In this document: positions 1-6,501 of the stretch, piece after piece | Layout of the letters: each line of letters starts with the position of its first letter | Position numbering within the stretch: the first letter of the stretch is position 1 | Origin: a virus | Direction: 5' to 3' (one strand) | Virus record (IMG/VR): IMGVR_UViG_3300012930_000026 | Location: 1-28,976 of that record | DNA: 28,976 nt | The notes under the pieces: model-generated | Database searches by the model: none | The model's input: the letters and a program-made list of their open reading frames with translations, nothing else | What the model was told of the DNA's origin: nothing | Program-made: the position numbers and the translations under genes

Positions 1-57
1 CAGGATGGTATCGAAAAACACGCTTCGACCTGTCGCTGTAGTCGGGTATGCGGACAA

Positions 58-130
58 TGACAGGTCGGATGTGCCCAACTGACAGGTCGGATGTGCCCAA
101 CTGACAGGACGGATGTGCCCAACTGACAGG
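58..130. repeat. 22-bp tandem direct repeat, 3.3 copies (iteron-like)
   Basis: Three consecutive 22-bp copies start at 58, 80 and 102 and share the core GACAGG(T/A)CGGATGTGCCC. The third copy differs at one base (T to A), and a 7-base partial copy (TGACAGG) follows at 124-130. The core also occurs inverted at 26-34 (CGACCTGTC, the reverse complement of GACAGGTCG). Exact head-to-tail repeats in a gene-free region next to terminase genes suggest a protein-binding array, such as replication iterons, a packaging site or operators. The sequence cannot tell which. Confidence 0.9.
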
Positions 131-161
131 CTCAAGAGACGACCCGCCTCATACGTAACGG

Positions 162-205
162 GGCGAGTCGGTGGGGGTATGTGTCTATAACACATCCCCC
201 TCGCC
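162..205. other. strong GC-rich hairpin
   Basis: GGGGGTATGTGT (173-184) pairs with ACACATCCCCC (190-200) with one bulged T and a five-base loop. The stem is extended beyond a small internal loop by GGCGAG (162-167) with CTCGCC (200-205), with minor competition at the junction base. No T-run follows directly, so a classical intrinsic terminator is not well supported. It could be a structural element of a packaging or replication site. Confidence 0.6.
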
Positions 206-221
206 GCGTGAGGGAAATTTT

Positions 222-272
222 CTAAATAAGAGAAATTGCTAATTACCCCTGCCCGCTATTTCTCTTATTTAG
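222..272. other. perfect 15-bp inverted repeat
   Basis: CTAAATAAGAGAAAT (222-236) is exactly the reverse complement of ATTTCTCTTATTTAG (258-272), with a 21-base spacer. The arms are AT-rich in otherwise GC-rich surroundings. It could be a two-site operator, a bidirectional terminator-like stem or part of a cos/ori structure. No gene end lies next to it, which argues against a simple terminator. Confidence 0.85.
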
Positions 273-273
273 C

Positions 274-806
274 GCACGTCCAATAGCGCGCCCCGCCCCG
301 CCTCGTAGCGCCTCATGTGTCCCGCACGACGTATGCCCTGCCTAGCGCCATGCATCGTATGAGCTGCATATGGAGCGTGTGGGGCGTTGGTGCATCGTAT
401 GAGGCGCATGTGGCCCGTGAGCCGCATAACGCATCACAATAGCGTTATGTGAGGCCGCGAGGCTACGAAACGGGCGGGGCGTGGGGCGAACGTCAATTGC
501 GTTATATCGTGGGCCATGCGCTGGGCAAAAGAGGCTTATGTAACGTACGCGGCGCGCGGGAGAAGACATAAGCATAATAGGGCGTGGGCGGGGCGATAAG
601 GGGCGTTACGTCAAATAGTTATAGAATTATGTTCAAATCCATTTGACATAAATGTAGTAACATAATCGGGCCAACCTCCCCAGACATCGACCCAAGCGCT
701 TCGTGTTTGTCAAATAATGCTTTTCGATGCCTATTTGAAAAATTTACGCGTTTTCAACTTTTTGAAAAGATTTACGTACCATAAGCCTATTAAATCGGGT
801 CCCATA
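274..806. other. gene-free stretch with scattered TCAAAT/ATTTGA motifs
   Basis: No coding region with a plausible start, ribosome site or recognisable product is visible on either strand. From about 600 the DNA becomes AT-rich. TCAAAT occurs at 611, 633 and 710 and its complement ATTTGA at 641 and 733. GTCAAATA is shared by 610-617 and 709-716. A small inverted repeat TTTTCAA-N4-TTGAAAA lies at 751-768. The pattern looks regulatory (operators or origin) rather than genic. Confidence 0.5.
351..430. repeat. imperfect 40-bp-spaced direct repeat
   Basis: TGCATCGTATGAG occurs identically at 351-363 and 391-403. The following 16 bases are also similar in the two copies (CTGCATATGGAGCGTG and GCGCATGTGGCCCGTG). 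The surrounding 300-600 stretch is rich in short GC palindromic words and shows no protein-coding pattern I trust on either strand. Confidence 0.55.
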
Positions 807-835
807 TTGACGCGTAACGCCCTGTACGTTACATT
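807..835 (+). promoter_or_regulatory. sigma70-like promoter before the HNH gene
   Basis: TTGACG (807-812, five of six matches to the consensus -35), then a 17-base spacer, then TACATT (830-835, four of six matches to the -10). Predicted transcription begins near 842, almost on the ATG at 845. The first message would therefore be leaderless or start from a downstream codon. Host RNA polymerase would be expected to use this site. Confidence 0.45.
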
Positions 836-844
836 CGCACCACT

Positions 845-1423
845 ATGAATACCCCTCAACTTGACGCCTCACTACGGGCCGTTCCCTCCTTTGACGGGAC
901 GCAAGTGTATTGTCCGTTACTCCTGCGAATCGAAATTCATAAGCGGATGGTTGCGCTTCGCATTGCAACGCGCCCTATGCCTGCTCCCGCACCGACACAC
1001 CTAGGATTTAATGGACCGAGAGTGCGGGTGTGCAAAGCGGACGGATGCGGGCGAGAGGTACATGCGAAATCGTTATGCAGGCCCCACCATAGGCAACTAT
1101 TGAGAGGTACATTCACTGGCGAGAAGATCCGTGCGGAGCGCGCGGGTCGACCGGTGCAAGCGAAAACTATCTCAGATTTGGATAGGAAACGAGCGGCCAA
1201 AGATGCGCTGATTGAAGTCATGGGAGGACGATGCCTTGTTTGCAGAATAGCGTACCATCGAGACATATACGACCTGCATCATGTGTTTGAGAAGAGGGGC
1301 GTAGTAAGCGACCTGATTCATCGAAGAAAATGGTGGGAGGTCAGCGTCGAGGCATCAAAGTGTATCCTCTTATGCGCCAACTGCCACCGACAGGAACACG
1401 TCGATCGACGGCGGTACGAGTAG
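845..1423 (+). CDS. HNH endonuclease, packaging-associated
   Basis: This 192-aa protein has a complete HNH zinc-nuclease pattern in its C-terminal half: CLVC (C130, C133), then DLHH (residues 143-146), then CANCH (C177, C180, H181). A second possible metal site precedes it (C63, C68, C78 and H81 or H82), similar to the small zinc-binding N-terminal modules of other phage HNH proteins. HNH nucleases beside terminase genes assist DNA packaging in several cos phages, and that is the likely role here. No Shine-Dalgarno is seen before ATG 845. In-frame ATGs at 947 and 977 are alternatives, since the conserved part begins near residue 60. A 12-bp stem brackets the stop codon and a second HNH copy follows. 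Confidence 0.85.
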   Translation: MNTPQLDASLRAVPSFDGTQVYCPLLLRIEIHKRMVALRIATRPMPAPAPTHLGFNGPRVRVCKADGCGREVHAKSLCRPHHRQLLRGTFTGEKIRAERAGRPVQAKTISDLDRKRAAKDALIEVMGGRCLVCRIAYHRDIYDLHHVFEKRGVVSDLIHRRKWWEVSVEASKCILLCANCHRQEHVDRRRYE

Positions 1424-1457
1424 CTCCGTACCGCCGTCTCCCGTACCGCCGTCTCCC
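1407..1457. repeat. 12-bp stem over the HNH stop codon plus 15-bp tandem repeat
   Basis: GACGGCGGTACG (1407-1418) is exactly complementary to CGTACCGCCGTC (1427-1438), enclosing the TAG stop at 1421-1423. The unit GTACCGCCGTCTCCC is repeated exactly at 1428-1442 and 1443-1457. In the frame of the second HNH ORF the repeat encodes a VPPSP-like linker. No T-run follows, so this is not a clear terminator. Confidence 0.75.
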
Positions 1458-1514
1458 GCTACGCCGCGGGAACGATTCGGGGAAGCGGAAAAGAGAAGGG
1501 CGGCTATTGAAACG

Positions 1515-1712
1515 ATGAGAGGTCGATGTCTGCTGTGTGGATCGACGTATCATCCGGACGTGTACGACTTTCACCATATTTTCGACAAGGATTCAAACGT
1601 CAACGATTTGCTTTACGAATTTAAGCTGTGGGAGCTATCGGTCGAATTGGCAAAATGCGTTTTGCTTTGCGCCAACTGCCATCGGACAGAGCATGCGGTC
1701 GTCCGTCCTTGA
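1515..1712 (+). CDS. second, short HNH-domain protein (possible partial duplication)
   Basis: The 65-aa product keeps every HNH metal and catalytic element of its upstream neighbour: CLLC (C5, C8), DFHH (18-21) and CANCH (C52, C55, H56), with clear similarity between the two (CANCHRxEH). It lacks the N-terminal half. Its frame stays open upstream, and the residues just before this ATG (EKRRAAIETM) also resemble the upstream protein (DRKRAAKDALIEVM). The true product may therefore begin earlier, or be joined to the first HNH ORF by a +1 shift. AGAAGG at 1494-1499 is rather far from ATG 1515. It may be a paralogue from duplication, a frameshifted double-HNH protein or a decaying copy. Catalytic residues suggest it can still be functional. 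Confidence 0.6.
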   Translation: MRGRCLLCGSTYHPDVYDFHHIFDKDSNVNDLLYEFKLWELSVELAKCVLLCANCHRTEHAVVRP

Positions 1713-1831
1713 ATCCCGTATTTTAGGTTATTGTGTCAACCGGTTTTTAGGGAATGGGGCAATATTGACCCATGGACAAGGCGTGTTGGACACTCCTTTA
1801 CCCGAATTGCAAATTATGATAAAACCGCAAC

Positions 1832-2491
1832 ATGGATATCGTCCTAGCTGAGCTGCCGTACAAAGTGGCACCGACCACACTGTCGCTTCGAGAAGAGGCG
1901 TTCATCACCCATCTAGCCTGCGAGGGAGACGTCGCTGCGGCGTATCGCGCCGCTTACCCCGGGGTCATTAAGGAGGCGGCGAAACTCGGAAGGAGGATGG
2001 TGAATCGCGTCGACGTGCAGGCGAGACTGCGGGAGCATCAAGAGGCGATCAGTAAGATACCCTCCGCAATCAGCGCGACGCGTTTGATATTTGAGTTGGA
2101 GGAGATGGTCAATGCGGATGTCAACGAGCTGATCTCGGTCGAGTACCGAGCATGTCTCGGGTGTTGGCCGGTGATCGATCCGCATCAAGACCCTAACACC
2201 GACTGCTTGGCATGCGCCGGGCGAGGAGAGCGAGTCGTGATCCTTGCAGATACGAGCAAAGTATCGCCCGGAGCGCGCCGCTTATTCAAAGGCGTCGAAC
2301 TCGATCAATGGGGGCATGTGAAGAAACTGTTACTCCACGATCAGATGGCGGCGCGCATTGAGCTGCATAAGCTGAAGGGGCTACACATCGAGCGGAGCGT
2401 CAATTTGAACGTCAACAAGAATCTGCCGAACGTCGGGGAGATGGTGAAGGACCCGATCGAGATGGAGAAATACTTGGAGGGGCTCAAATGA
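1832..2491 (+). CDS. terS: terminase small subunit
   Basis: This 219-aa protein matches the Terminase_2 small-subunit pattern. The N-terminal segment (about 18-70; LREEAFITHLACEGDVAAAYRAAYPG is written here only in part as FITHLA..AAAYRAAYP) is the helix-turn-helix DNA-recognition domain. Next come a zinc-ribbon-like insertion (C108, C111, C125, C128) and a conserved C-terminal block (TSKVSPGARRLFKGV, then HDQMAARIELHKLKG). TerS recognises the phage packaging site and regulates TerL. ATG 1832 is the first start after an in-frame stop at 1820, though its ribosome site is weak. It overlaps the next ORF by ATGA. Confidence 0.9.
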   Translation: MDIVLAELPYKVAPTTLSLREEAFITHLACEGDVAAAYRAAYPGVIKEAAKLGRRMVNRVDVQARLREHQEAISKIPSAISATRLIFELEEMVNADVNELISVEYRACLGCWPVIDPHQDPNTDCLACAGRGERVVILADTSKVSPGARRLFKGVELDQWGHVKKLLLHDQMAARIELHKLKGLHIERSVNLNVNKNLPNVGEMVKDPIEMEKYLEGLK

Positions 2492-2787
2492 GTGAGGCGC
2501 AAGTCGACACTGCGGTTGAAGTGATCGTCCGCGCCGCCGCGACGATCGATTCGCAACAACGTGATCTCATCGTTGCGCGACGACAGATACAGGCTCTCGA
2601 AGGGAAAGTGGAACTGTTGATGAAGTATGCTGTTGCCGTCGAAGATCACAACACGGAATGCAAAGCCATATGTAACGAGGGAGCCAATTGCGGATACGAG
2701 GGGTTCCTGCGTCGGACGAAGCGTCGGTGCGCCGAGTGCCCTATGCGCAGCGTGATCGACATCATGCCCCATCGAGGGAGCGCGTGA
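2488..2787 (+). CDS. small coiled-coil/Cys-rich protein between terminase genes
   Basis: This 99-aa protein belongs to no family I recognise. Residues about 10-55 are heptad-like and probably coiled coil (ATIDSQQRDLIVARRQIQ, then LEGKVELLMK). The C-terminal 40 residues have five cysteines (CKAICNEGANC, then RRCAEC), which suggest metal binding or disulfides. It is tightly coupled: its ATG overlaps the terS stop (ATGA) and its TGA overlaps the terL ATG (TGATG), so all three are probably made together. A packaging accessory or regulator is possible from context only. Confidence 0.7.
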   Translation: MSEAQVDTAVEVIVRAAATIDSQQRDLIVARRQIQALEGKVELLMKYAVAVEDHNTECKAICNEGANCGYEGFLRRTKRRCAECPMRSVIDIMPHRGSA

Positions 2788-4691
2788 TGAGCCCGCTTCC
2801 GCTCGACTGGAAGCCGCCAACGCATTTCGCGCGCTCGGATCGTATAGAACCGGTTGTGTTGAGCACGGAAGATCGACTCGCTATCGCTACGCATGAGGCG
2901 ATGCTCGTGTTGCCGAAATTCGCGCAGGTGGGGCTGGCATTGGTGTCGGCGTCTAAGAGCGATCGACGGCACCTACTCGCGGTCACACCGAAAAAAGAAC
3001 TTGAAGAGGCGCTTGCATACGTCGCATCGCCGGCTGAAGAACGTGAGCGCGATCGTATGATGGCGTGGATGCGCAAAGATCCGCGGCGCATTACGCTCCT
3101 CAAGCACTACTACGGCAAGATGCGGCGTATCGCCGACTTCGTTCATGACTGGGGCATCACGATCGATCCGCGCGCCGTAGCGGAGAATCGCCCTGCGCTC
3201 GTGCCGTTCAAGTTGTGGCCGAAACAGCGGCAGCTAATTGACTGGATACTAAAATGCTGGACCGACGGCGTGCCCGGCGTTGTCGTCAAAGGCCGTGACG
3301 TCGGCGCAAGCTGGATCGGTATGGCCGTGCTTTGCTGCCTGGATATTTTCGAGAATCGCTTCGCAGGCGGCATTGCATCGGCCACTGAAGTCAAATTGGA
3401 TCGTTCCGGTGATCCCGATACTCTTATGTTCAAAGCGAAGGAATTCGTACGTCACTTGCCGGAAGAGTTCCGTGCCGGCTTTGACGACCAAAAGCATGCG
3501 CAATACTTGCGAATGCAGTTTCCCGAGACGCAGTCGACGCTTACTGCCGAGGCCGGCGACAATACGGGCCGGGGTGGTCGTAAATCGATCTGCATAGTGG
3601 ATGAGTCGGCGTTCTTTGAGCATCCTGAGCTGATTGATGCATCGCTCGCCGCGACAACCAATTGCCGTATCGATATCTCGACGCCGCATGGTATCAACGC
3701 ATTTTTCTATCGCGCCAACAACGACTCGATTCGTCGCTTCGATATTGATTGGCGCGATGATCCGCGGAAAGATCAAGCGTGGTACGACAAGAAGAAATCG
3801 GAAATGGATCCGGTTGTCTTCGCGCAGGAGATCGATGCCAACTTTTATGCCTCCGCAGAGGGAGTACTTATTCCGCCGCAGTGGGCCGCTGTCGCTGTAG
3901 GGTTGTTGCAAAAACTTGGGATCGAGCCGAGCGGAGCGCGCGTCTCCGCACTCGATGTGTCCGACGTCGGTAAGGACCGCTGCGCATGGGTCGGGCGGCA
4001 CGGCCAAGAGCTACAGGATGCGAGCACATGGACAGGGCAGGGGAGCGACACCACCGGTACCACCGCGCGCGCATTCGGGCTTTGCGATCAGTTTGGGTAC
4101 GAGGAGATGGTGTATGACGCGACCGGTGTCGGTTCGGGCGTGCGCGGCGCTGCGCGCGTGATGAACGACAAGCGAATGGAGGAGGGGACCCCAACCGTTG
4201 TCATCTCCGAGTTCGTCGCTGGGGCCACTGCGTTGTTTCCCGAGCGTATCGTCCCTGGCACCAAGCGCAAGGCGAAGGACATGTTTGCGAACCGCGCGGC
4301 GCAAGCCGGGTGGCATTTGCGGCTGCGCTTCCAAGAGTCGTTTAAGGCGGCGACCGGTCTACCTTACGACCCAGAGTTGCTTATTTCTATCGATCCGCAC
4401 CTCAAAGACCTGTCGCGGGTGATGGCCGAACTATCTCAACCGCAGGTTAAAGAGACGGCTACTGGCAAGATTCAATTGGAGAAAACGCCTAAAGGGGCGC
4501 GATCTCCCAACTATTTCGACTCGATCAGCTACGCCTATGCACCCAGTGTGCTTCCACTCAATATCAGTGATAAGCTGTTGGCCTCACTGGGCGGCCCGAG
4601 CGGACTACCCCAGCGCTATGAGGGCCGAGGCTTTCCATCGACTGACGCTAGCCGCATAGTGAACGCTACCCATCAACTGTTACGGGGCTGA
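2787..4691 (+). CDS. terL: terminase large subunit
   Basis: This is the packaging ATPase and headful/cos nuclease motor, 634 aa from ATG 2787. I prefer that start over ATG 2688 because it abuts the previous stop (TGATG) and follows GAGGGAG. The ATPase half has a Walker A-like loop at about 164-175 (VVKGRDVGAS, an atypical form), a Walker B with catalytic acid at about 268-275 (ICIVDESA) and a coupling motif near 295 (STPHG). The RNase H-like nuclease half shows three acidic elements: ALDVSDVGKD (about 387-397), YDATGVGSG (about 440) and NYFDSIS (about 575). It acts on the portal encoded next. Confidence 0.93.
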   Translation: MSPLPLDWKPPTHFARSDRIEPVVLSTEDRLAIATHEAMLVLPKFAQVGLALVSASKSDRRHLLAVTPKKELEEALAYVASPAEERERDRMMAWMRKDPRRITLLKHYYGKMRRIADFVHDWGITIDPRAVAENRPALVPFKLWPKQRQLIDWILKCWTDGVPGVVVKGRDVGASWIGMAVLCCLDIFENRFAGGIASATEVKLDRSGDPDTLMFKAKEFVRHLPEEFRAGFDDQKHAQYLRMQFPETQSTLTAEAGDNTGRGGRKSICIVDESAFFEHPELIDASLAATTNCRIDISTPHGINAFFYRANNDSIRRFDIDWRDDPRKDQAWYDKKKSEMDPVVFAQEIDANFYASAEGVLIPPQWAAVAVGLLQKLGIEPSGARVSALDVSDVGKDRCAWVGRHGQELQDASTWTGQGSDTTGTTARAFGLCDQFGYEEMVYDATGVGSGVRGAARVMNDKRMEEGTPTVVISEFVAGATALFPERIVPGTKRKAKDMFANRAAQAGWHLRLRFQESFKAATGLPYDPELLISIDPHLKDLSRVMAELSQPQVKETATGKIQLEKTPKGARSPNYFDSISYAYAPSVLPLNISDKLLASLGGPSGLPQRYEGRGFPSTDASRIVNATHQLLRG

Positions 4692-4705
4692 GTTCCCGCG
4701 GGAAC
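4692..4705. other. 14-bp perfect palindrome between terL and portal
   Basis: GTTCCCGCGGGAAC is a perfect palindrome that fills most of the 16-base gap between terL and the portal ATG, covering the place where the ribosome site should be. The identical 14-mer occurs again at 18290-18303 inside a coding region. A half-copy (CCGCGGGAAC) lies at 1464-1473. Confidence 0.8.
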
Positions 4706-4707
4706 AT

Positions 4708-6192
4708 ATGACCGACAAATCTAAACCGATGAAGATCACCGAAGCGATGCTGATGTCGATCGCAGGTGACCTCATGCCTGAACAGCGCCGCGCGTTCCGA
4801 GTGCCGGTGTTACCGCCCGGCGTGATTCCGAAGGGCGCGAACTACGCACTCGATTCGTGTGAGCCGATCATGAATTGGCTGAACATGAATCAGGGCTTTT
4901 GTGGTCTTGGCTTTCCCGGCTACACATTTTTGGCGGAGCTTGCTCAGCGCAGCGAGTTCCGCGCCGCCACCGAAACGACTGCGAATGAGATGACGCGCGA
5001 GTGGTTGCAGTTCACCGGTTGCAAACCCGATCAGCAATACGAATTGACGGAAGCATTCACCGAATTTAATGTGCGCGGAGTCTTCCGAGACTGCGAGCGA
5101 ATGGACGGTTTCTTCGGCCGCGGCAATCTGTATATCGGCATCAAAGGACAAGAAAGCGATGGCCGGCGTATGTTGCCGCTACTCTATACTCCGGAAACGA
5201 TCAAGAAGGGATCATTGAAGATGTTGAAAGCAGTCGAACCGATCTGGACGACGCCGTACATGTACAACGCGATCGATCCGACCGCACCCGATTTTTACAA
5301 GCCGACAATGTGGTACATGCTGAGCAAGCGCGTGCATTCGTCTCGCCTACTTTCATTTATCAGCCGTCCGCTACCGGATATGCTGAAGCCGGCCTACAAC
5401 TTCAGCGGCATGTCGCTTTCCCAACTGATGGAGCCATACGTGCAACGTTGGTTGAAGACCGTCGACAGCGTGAATCGTTTAATCTCGAATTACTCGACGT
5501 CCGGTATCATGACGAATATGCAAGCGACTCTCGAAGGCGGGCAGGATGCATCGAGTCTCACGAAGCGTGCGCAGCTGTTCGCTATGCTGCGAGACAATCG
5601 CGGCTTGCTGTTACTCGACAAAGAGAGCGAGCAGTTTTTCCAGTACAACACGCCATTGAGCGCATTGCCGGATCTTCAAGCCCAAGCGCAAGAGCACATG
5701 GCTGCGCCGTCGCACATTCCCCTCGTCAAACTCACAGGCATCACGCCTGCGGGATTGAACGCATCGAGTGAAGGCGAACTCAAAGTATGGTATGACCACG
5801 TTGCGGCCGAGCAAGTCAATGAGTTCAATCCGAACATGGACATCATCCTGAAGATCATGCAGTGTCATCTGTGGGGTAAGATTGACCCGAAGATTGGATA
5901 CCAATGGATAGACCTCGACAGCCCGACCGATAAGGAACTCGCTGAGATGCGCACCGCTGACGGTAAGGCGGATGCTACGTATCTCGATAAGGGTGTCGTC
6001 GGCAAAAAAGAAGTTCGTCAGCGGCTACGCAAGTCATCCACGAGCGGGTATAGTTTCCTGGAGAGTGACGAGCCCCCAGATGATGCCGCAGAGATCGTCG
6101 ACAAAGAGGCGAAGGGCGAAGAGGGCGGAGCGTTCGGTGGCAAAGGTAAAAAGCCCGGCGACAAGTCGGGCGGTAAAGGTGAAGAGAAATGA
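4708..6192 (+). CDS. portal protein, DUF1073 family
   Basis: This 494-aa protein forms the dodecameric portal at one capsid vertex, through which TerL pumps DNA and to which the neck attaches. The N-terminal third fits the Phage_portal_3/DUF1073 pattern (NYALDSCEPIMNWLN, then GFPGYTFLAELAQRSEFR, then ETTANEMTREW). The centre contains the usual wing and stem (ERMDGFFGRGNLYIG, then LGITPAGLNASSEGELKVWYD as TPAGLNASSEGE). The C-terminus is a Gly/Lys-rich tail (GGKGKKPGDKSGGKGEEK), probably disordered. Some relatives carry a fused Acb1 anti-CBASS nuclease, but no such domain or its paired HxT motifs is visible here. A 14-bp palindrome precedes the start. Confidence 0.88.
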   Translation: MTDKSKPMKITEAMLMSIAGDLMPEQRRAFRVPVLPPGVIPKGANYALDSCEPIMNWLNMNQGFCGLGFPGYTFLAELAQRSEFRAATETTANEMTREWLQFTGCKPDQQYELTEAFTEFNVRGVFRDCERMDGFFGRGNLYIGIKGQESDGRRMLPLLYTPETIKKGSLKMLKAVEPIWTTPYMYNAIDPTAPDFYKPTMWYMLSKRVHSSRLLSFISRPLPDMLKPAYNFSGMSLSQLMEPYVQRWLKTVDSVNRLISNYSTSGIMTNMQATLEGGQDASSLTKRAQLFAMLRDNRGLLLLDKESEQFFQYNTPLSALPDLQAQAQEHMAAPSHIPLVKLTGITPAGLNASSEGELKVWYDHVAAEQVNEFNPNMDIILKIMQCHLWGKIDPKIGYQWIDLDSPTDKELAEMRTADGKADATYLDKGVVGKKEVRQRLRKSSTSGYSFLESDEPPDDAAEIVDKEAKGEEGGAFGGKGKKPGDKSGGKGEEK

Positions 6193-6500
6193 AATTCGAT
6201 ACAATGACTGCGGTATTGTGCTTACTCGGCTGGGCGCTTCATTGGCTTACAAGTTGGGGTGAAGCGTTCAAAGCGGACAAAACCACTCTGCGCGGCTACG
6301 TAGAAAAGAGTCCGCCAGCGTTCTACACTAGCGTGCTCGCCACGATCGCCGCATATCTGATCGGTCCGGACATGCTGACTATGACGGGTATCGATCTGCC
6401 GCAAACCTCAGGCGTCAAATTTCTTGGCGCATTTGCTGTCGGCTACTTTGCCGATTCGATCGTTTACAAGTTTTCGAATCTGGCGAAGAAGGTATCCTAA
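6189..6500 (+). CDS. holin-like small membrane protein
   Basis: This 103-aa protein has two to three predicted membrane helices (about 5-22, 45-63 and 78-95) and a short basic end (KFSNLAKKVS). Size, topology and position directly before a spanin pair fit a phage holin, which makes the inner-membrane hole that starts lysis. I do not recognise a named holin family, so the call rests on context. Its ATG overlaps the portal stop (ATGA), so lysis genes appear co-transcribed with the late structural genes. Confidence 0.6.
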   Translation: MKFDTMTAVLCLLGWALHWLTSWGEAFKADKTTLRGYVEKSPPAFYTSVLATIAAYLIGPDMLTMTGIDLPQTSGVKFLGAFAVGYFADSIVYKFSNLAKKVS

Positions 6501-6501
6501 C

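Noticed and set aside
58-130. Possible CRISPR array in the 22-bp repeats
   Set aside because: The copies are directly head-to-tail with no spacers between them.
342-575. Minus-strand ORF in the leader
   Set aside because: It has low-complexity, repeat-driven composition (many RYAAHGPH-type words), no ribosome site and no recognisable domain.
1407-1440. Intrinsic terminator after the first HNH gene
   Set aside because: The stem is strong, but it has no T-run and overlaps the coding end and a repeat that continues into the next ORF.
1765-1831. Promoter before terS from TTGACC at 1765
   Set aside because: No acceptable -10 lies 16-18 bases downstream (GGACAC at 17), so support is too weak.
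2688-2786. 33-residue longer N-terminus for terL
   Set aside because: It would overlap the preceding gene by 100 bases, while ATG 2787 is coupled to its stop and has a ribosome site.
3249-4007. 252-aa minus-strand ORF inside terL
   Set aside because: It is an antisense shadow of a strongly coding gene with all terminase motifs. No start signal or known domain.
4708-6192. Anti-CBASS Acb1 nuclease fused to the portal
   Set aside because: DUF1073 portals are often labelled with this name, but the C-terminus here is a Gly/Lys tail with no paired HxT phosphoesterase motifs.
6424-6501. Longer start for the Rz-like protein
   Set aside because: The extension would overlap the holin-like gene and add a non-signal sequence before a normal signal anchor that begins at 6502.
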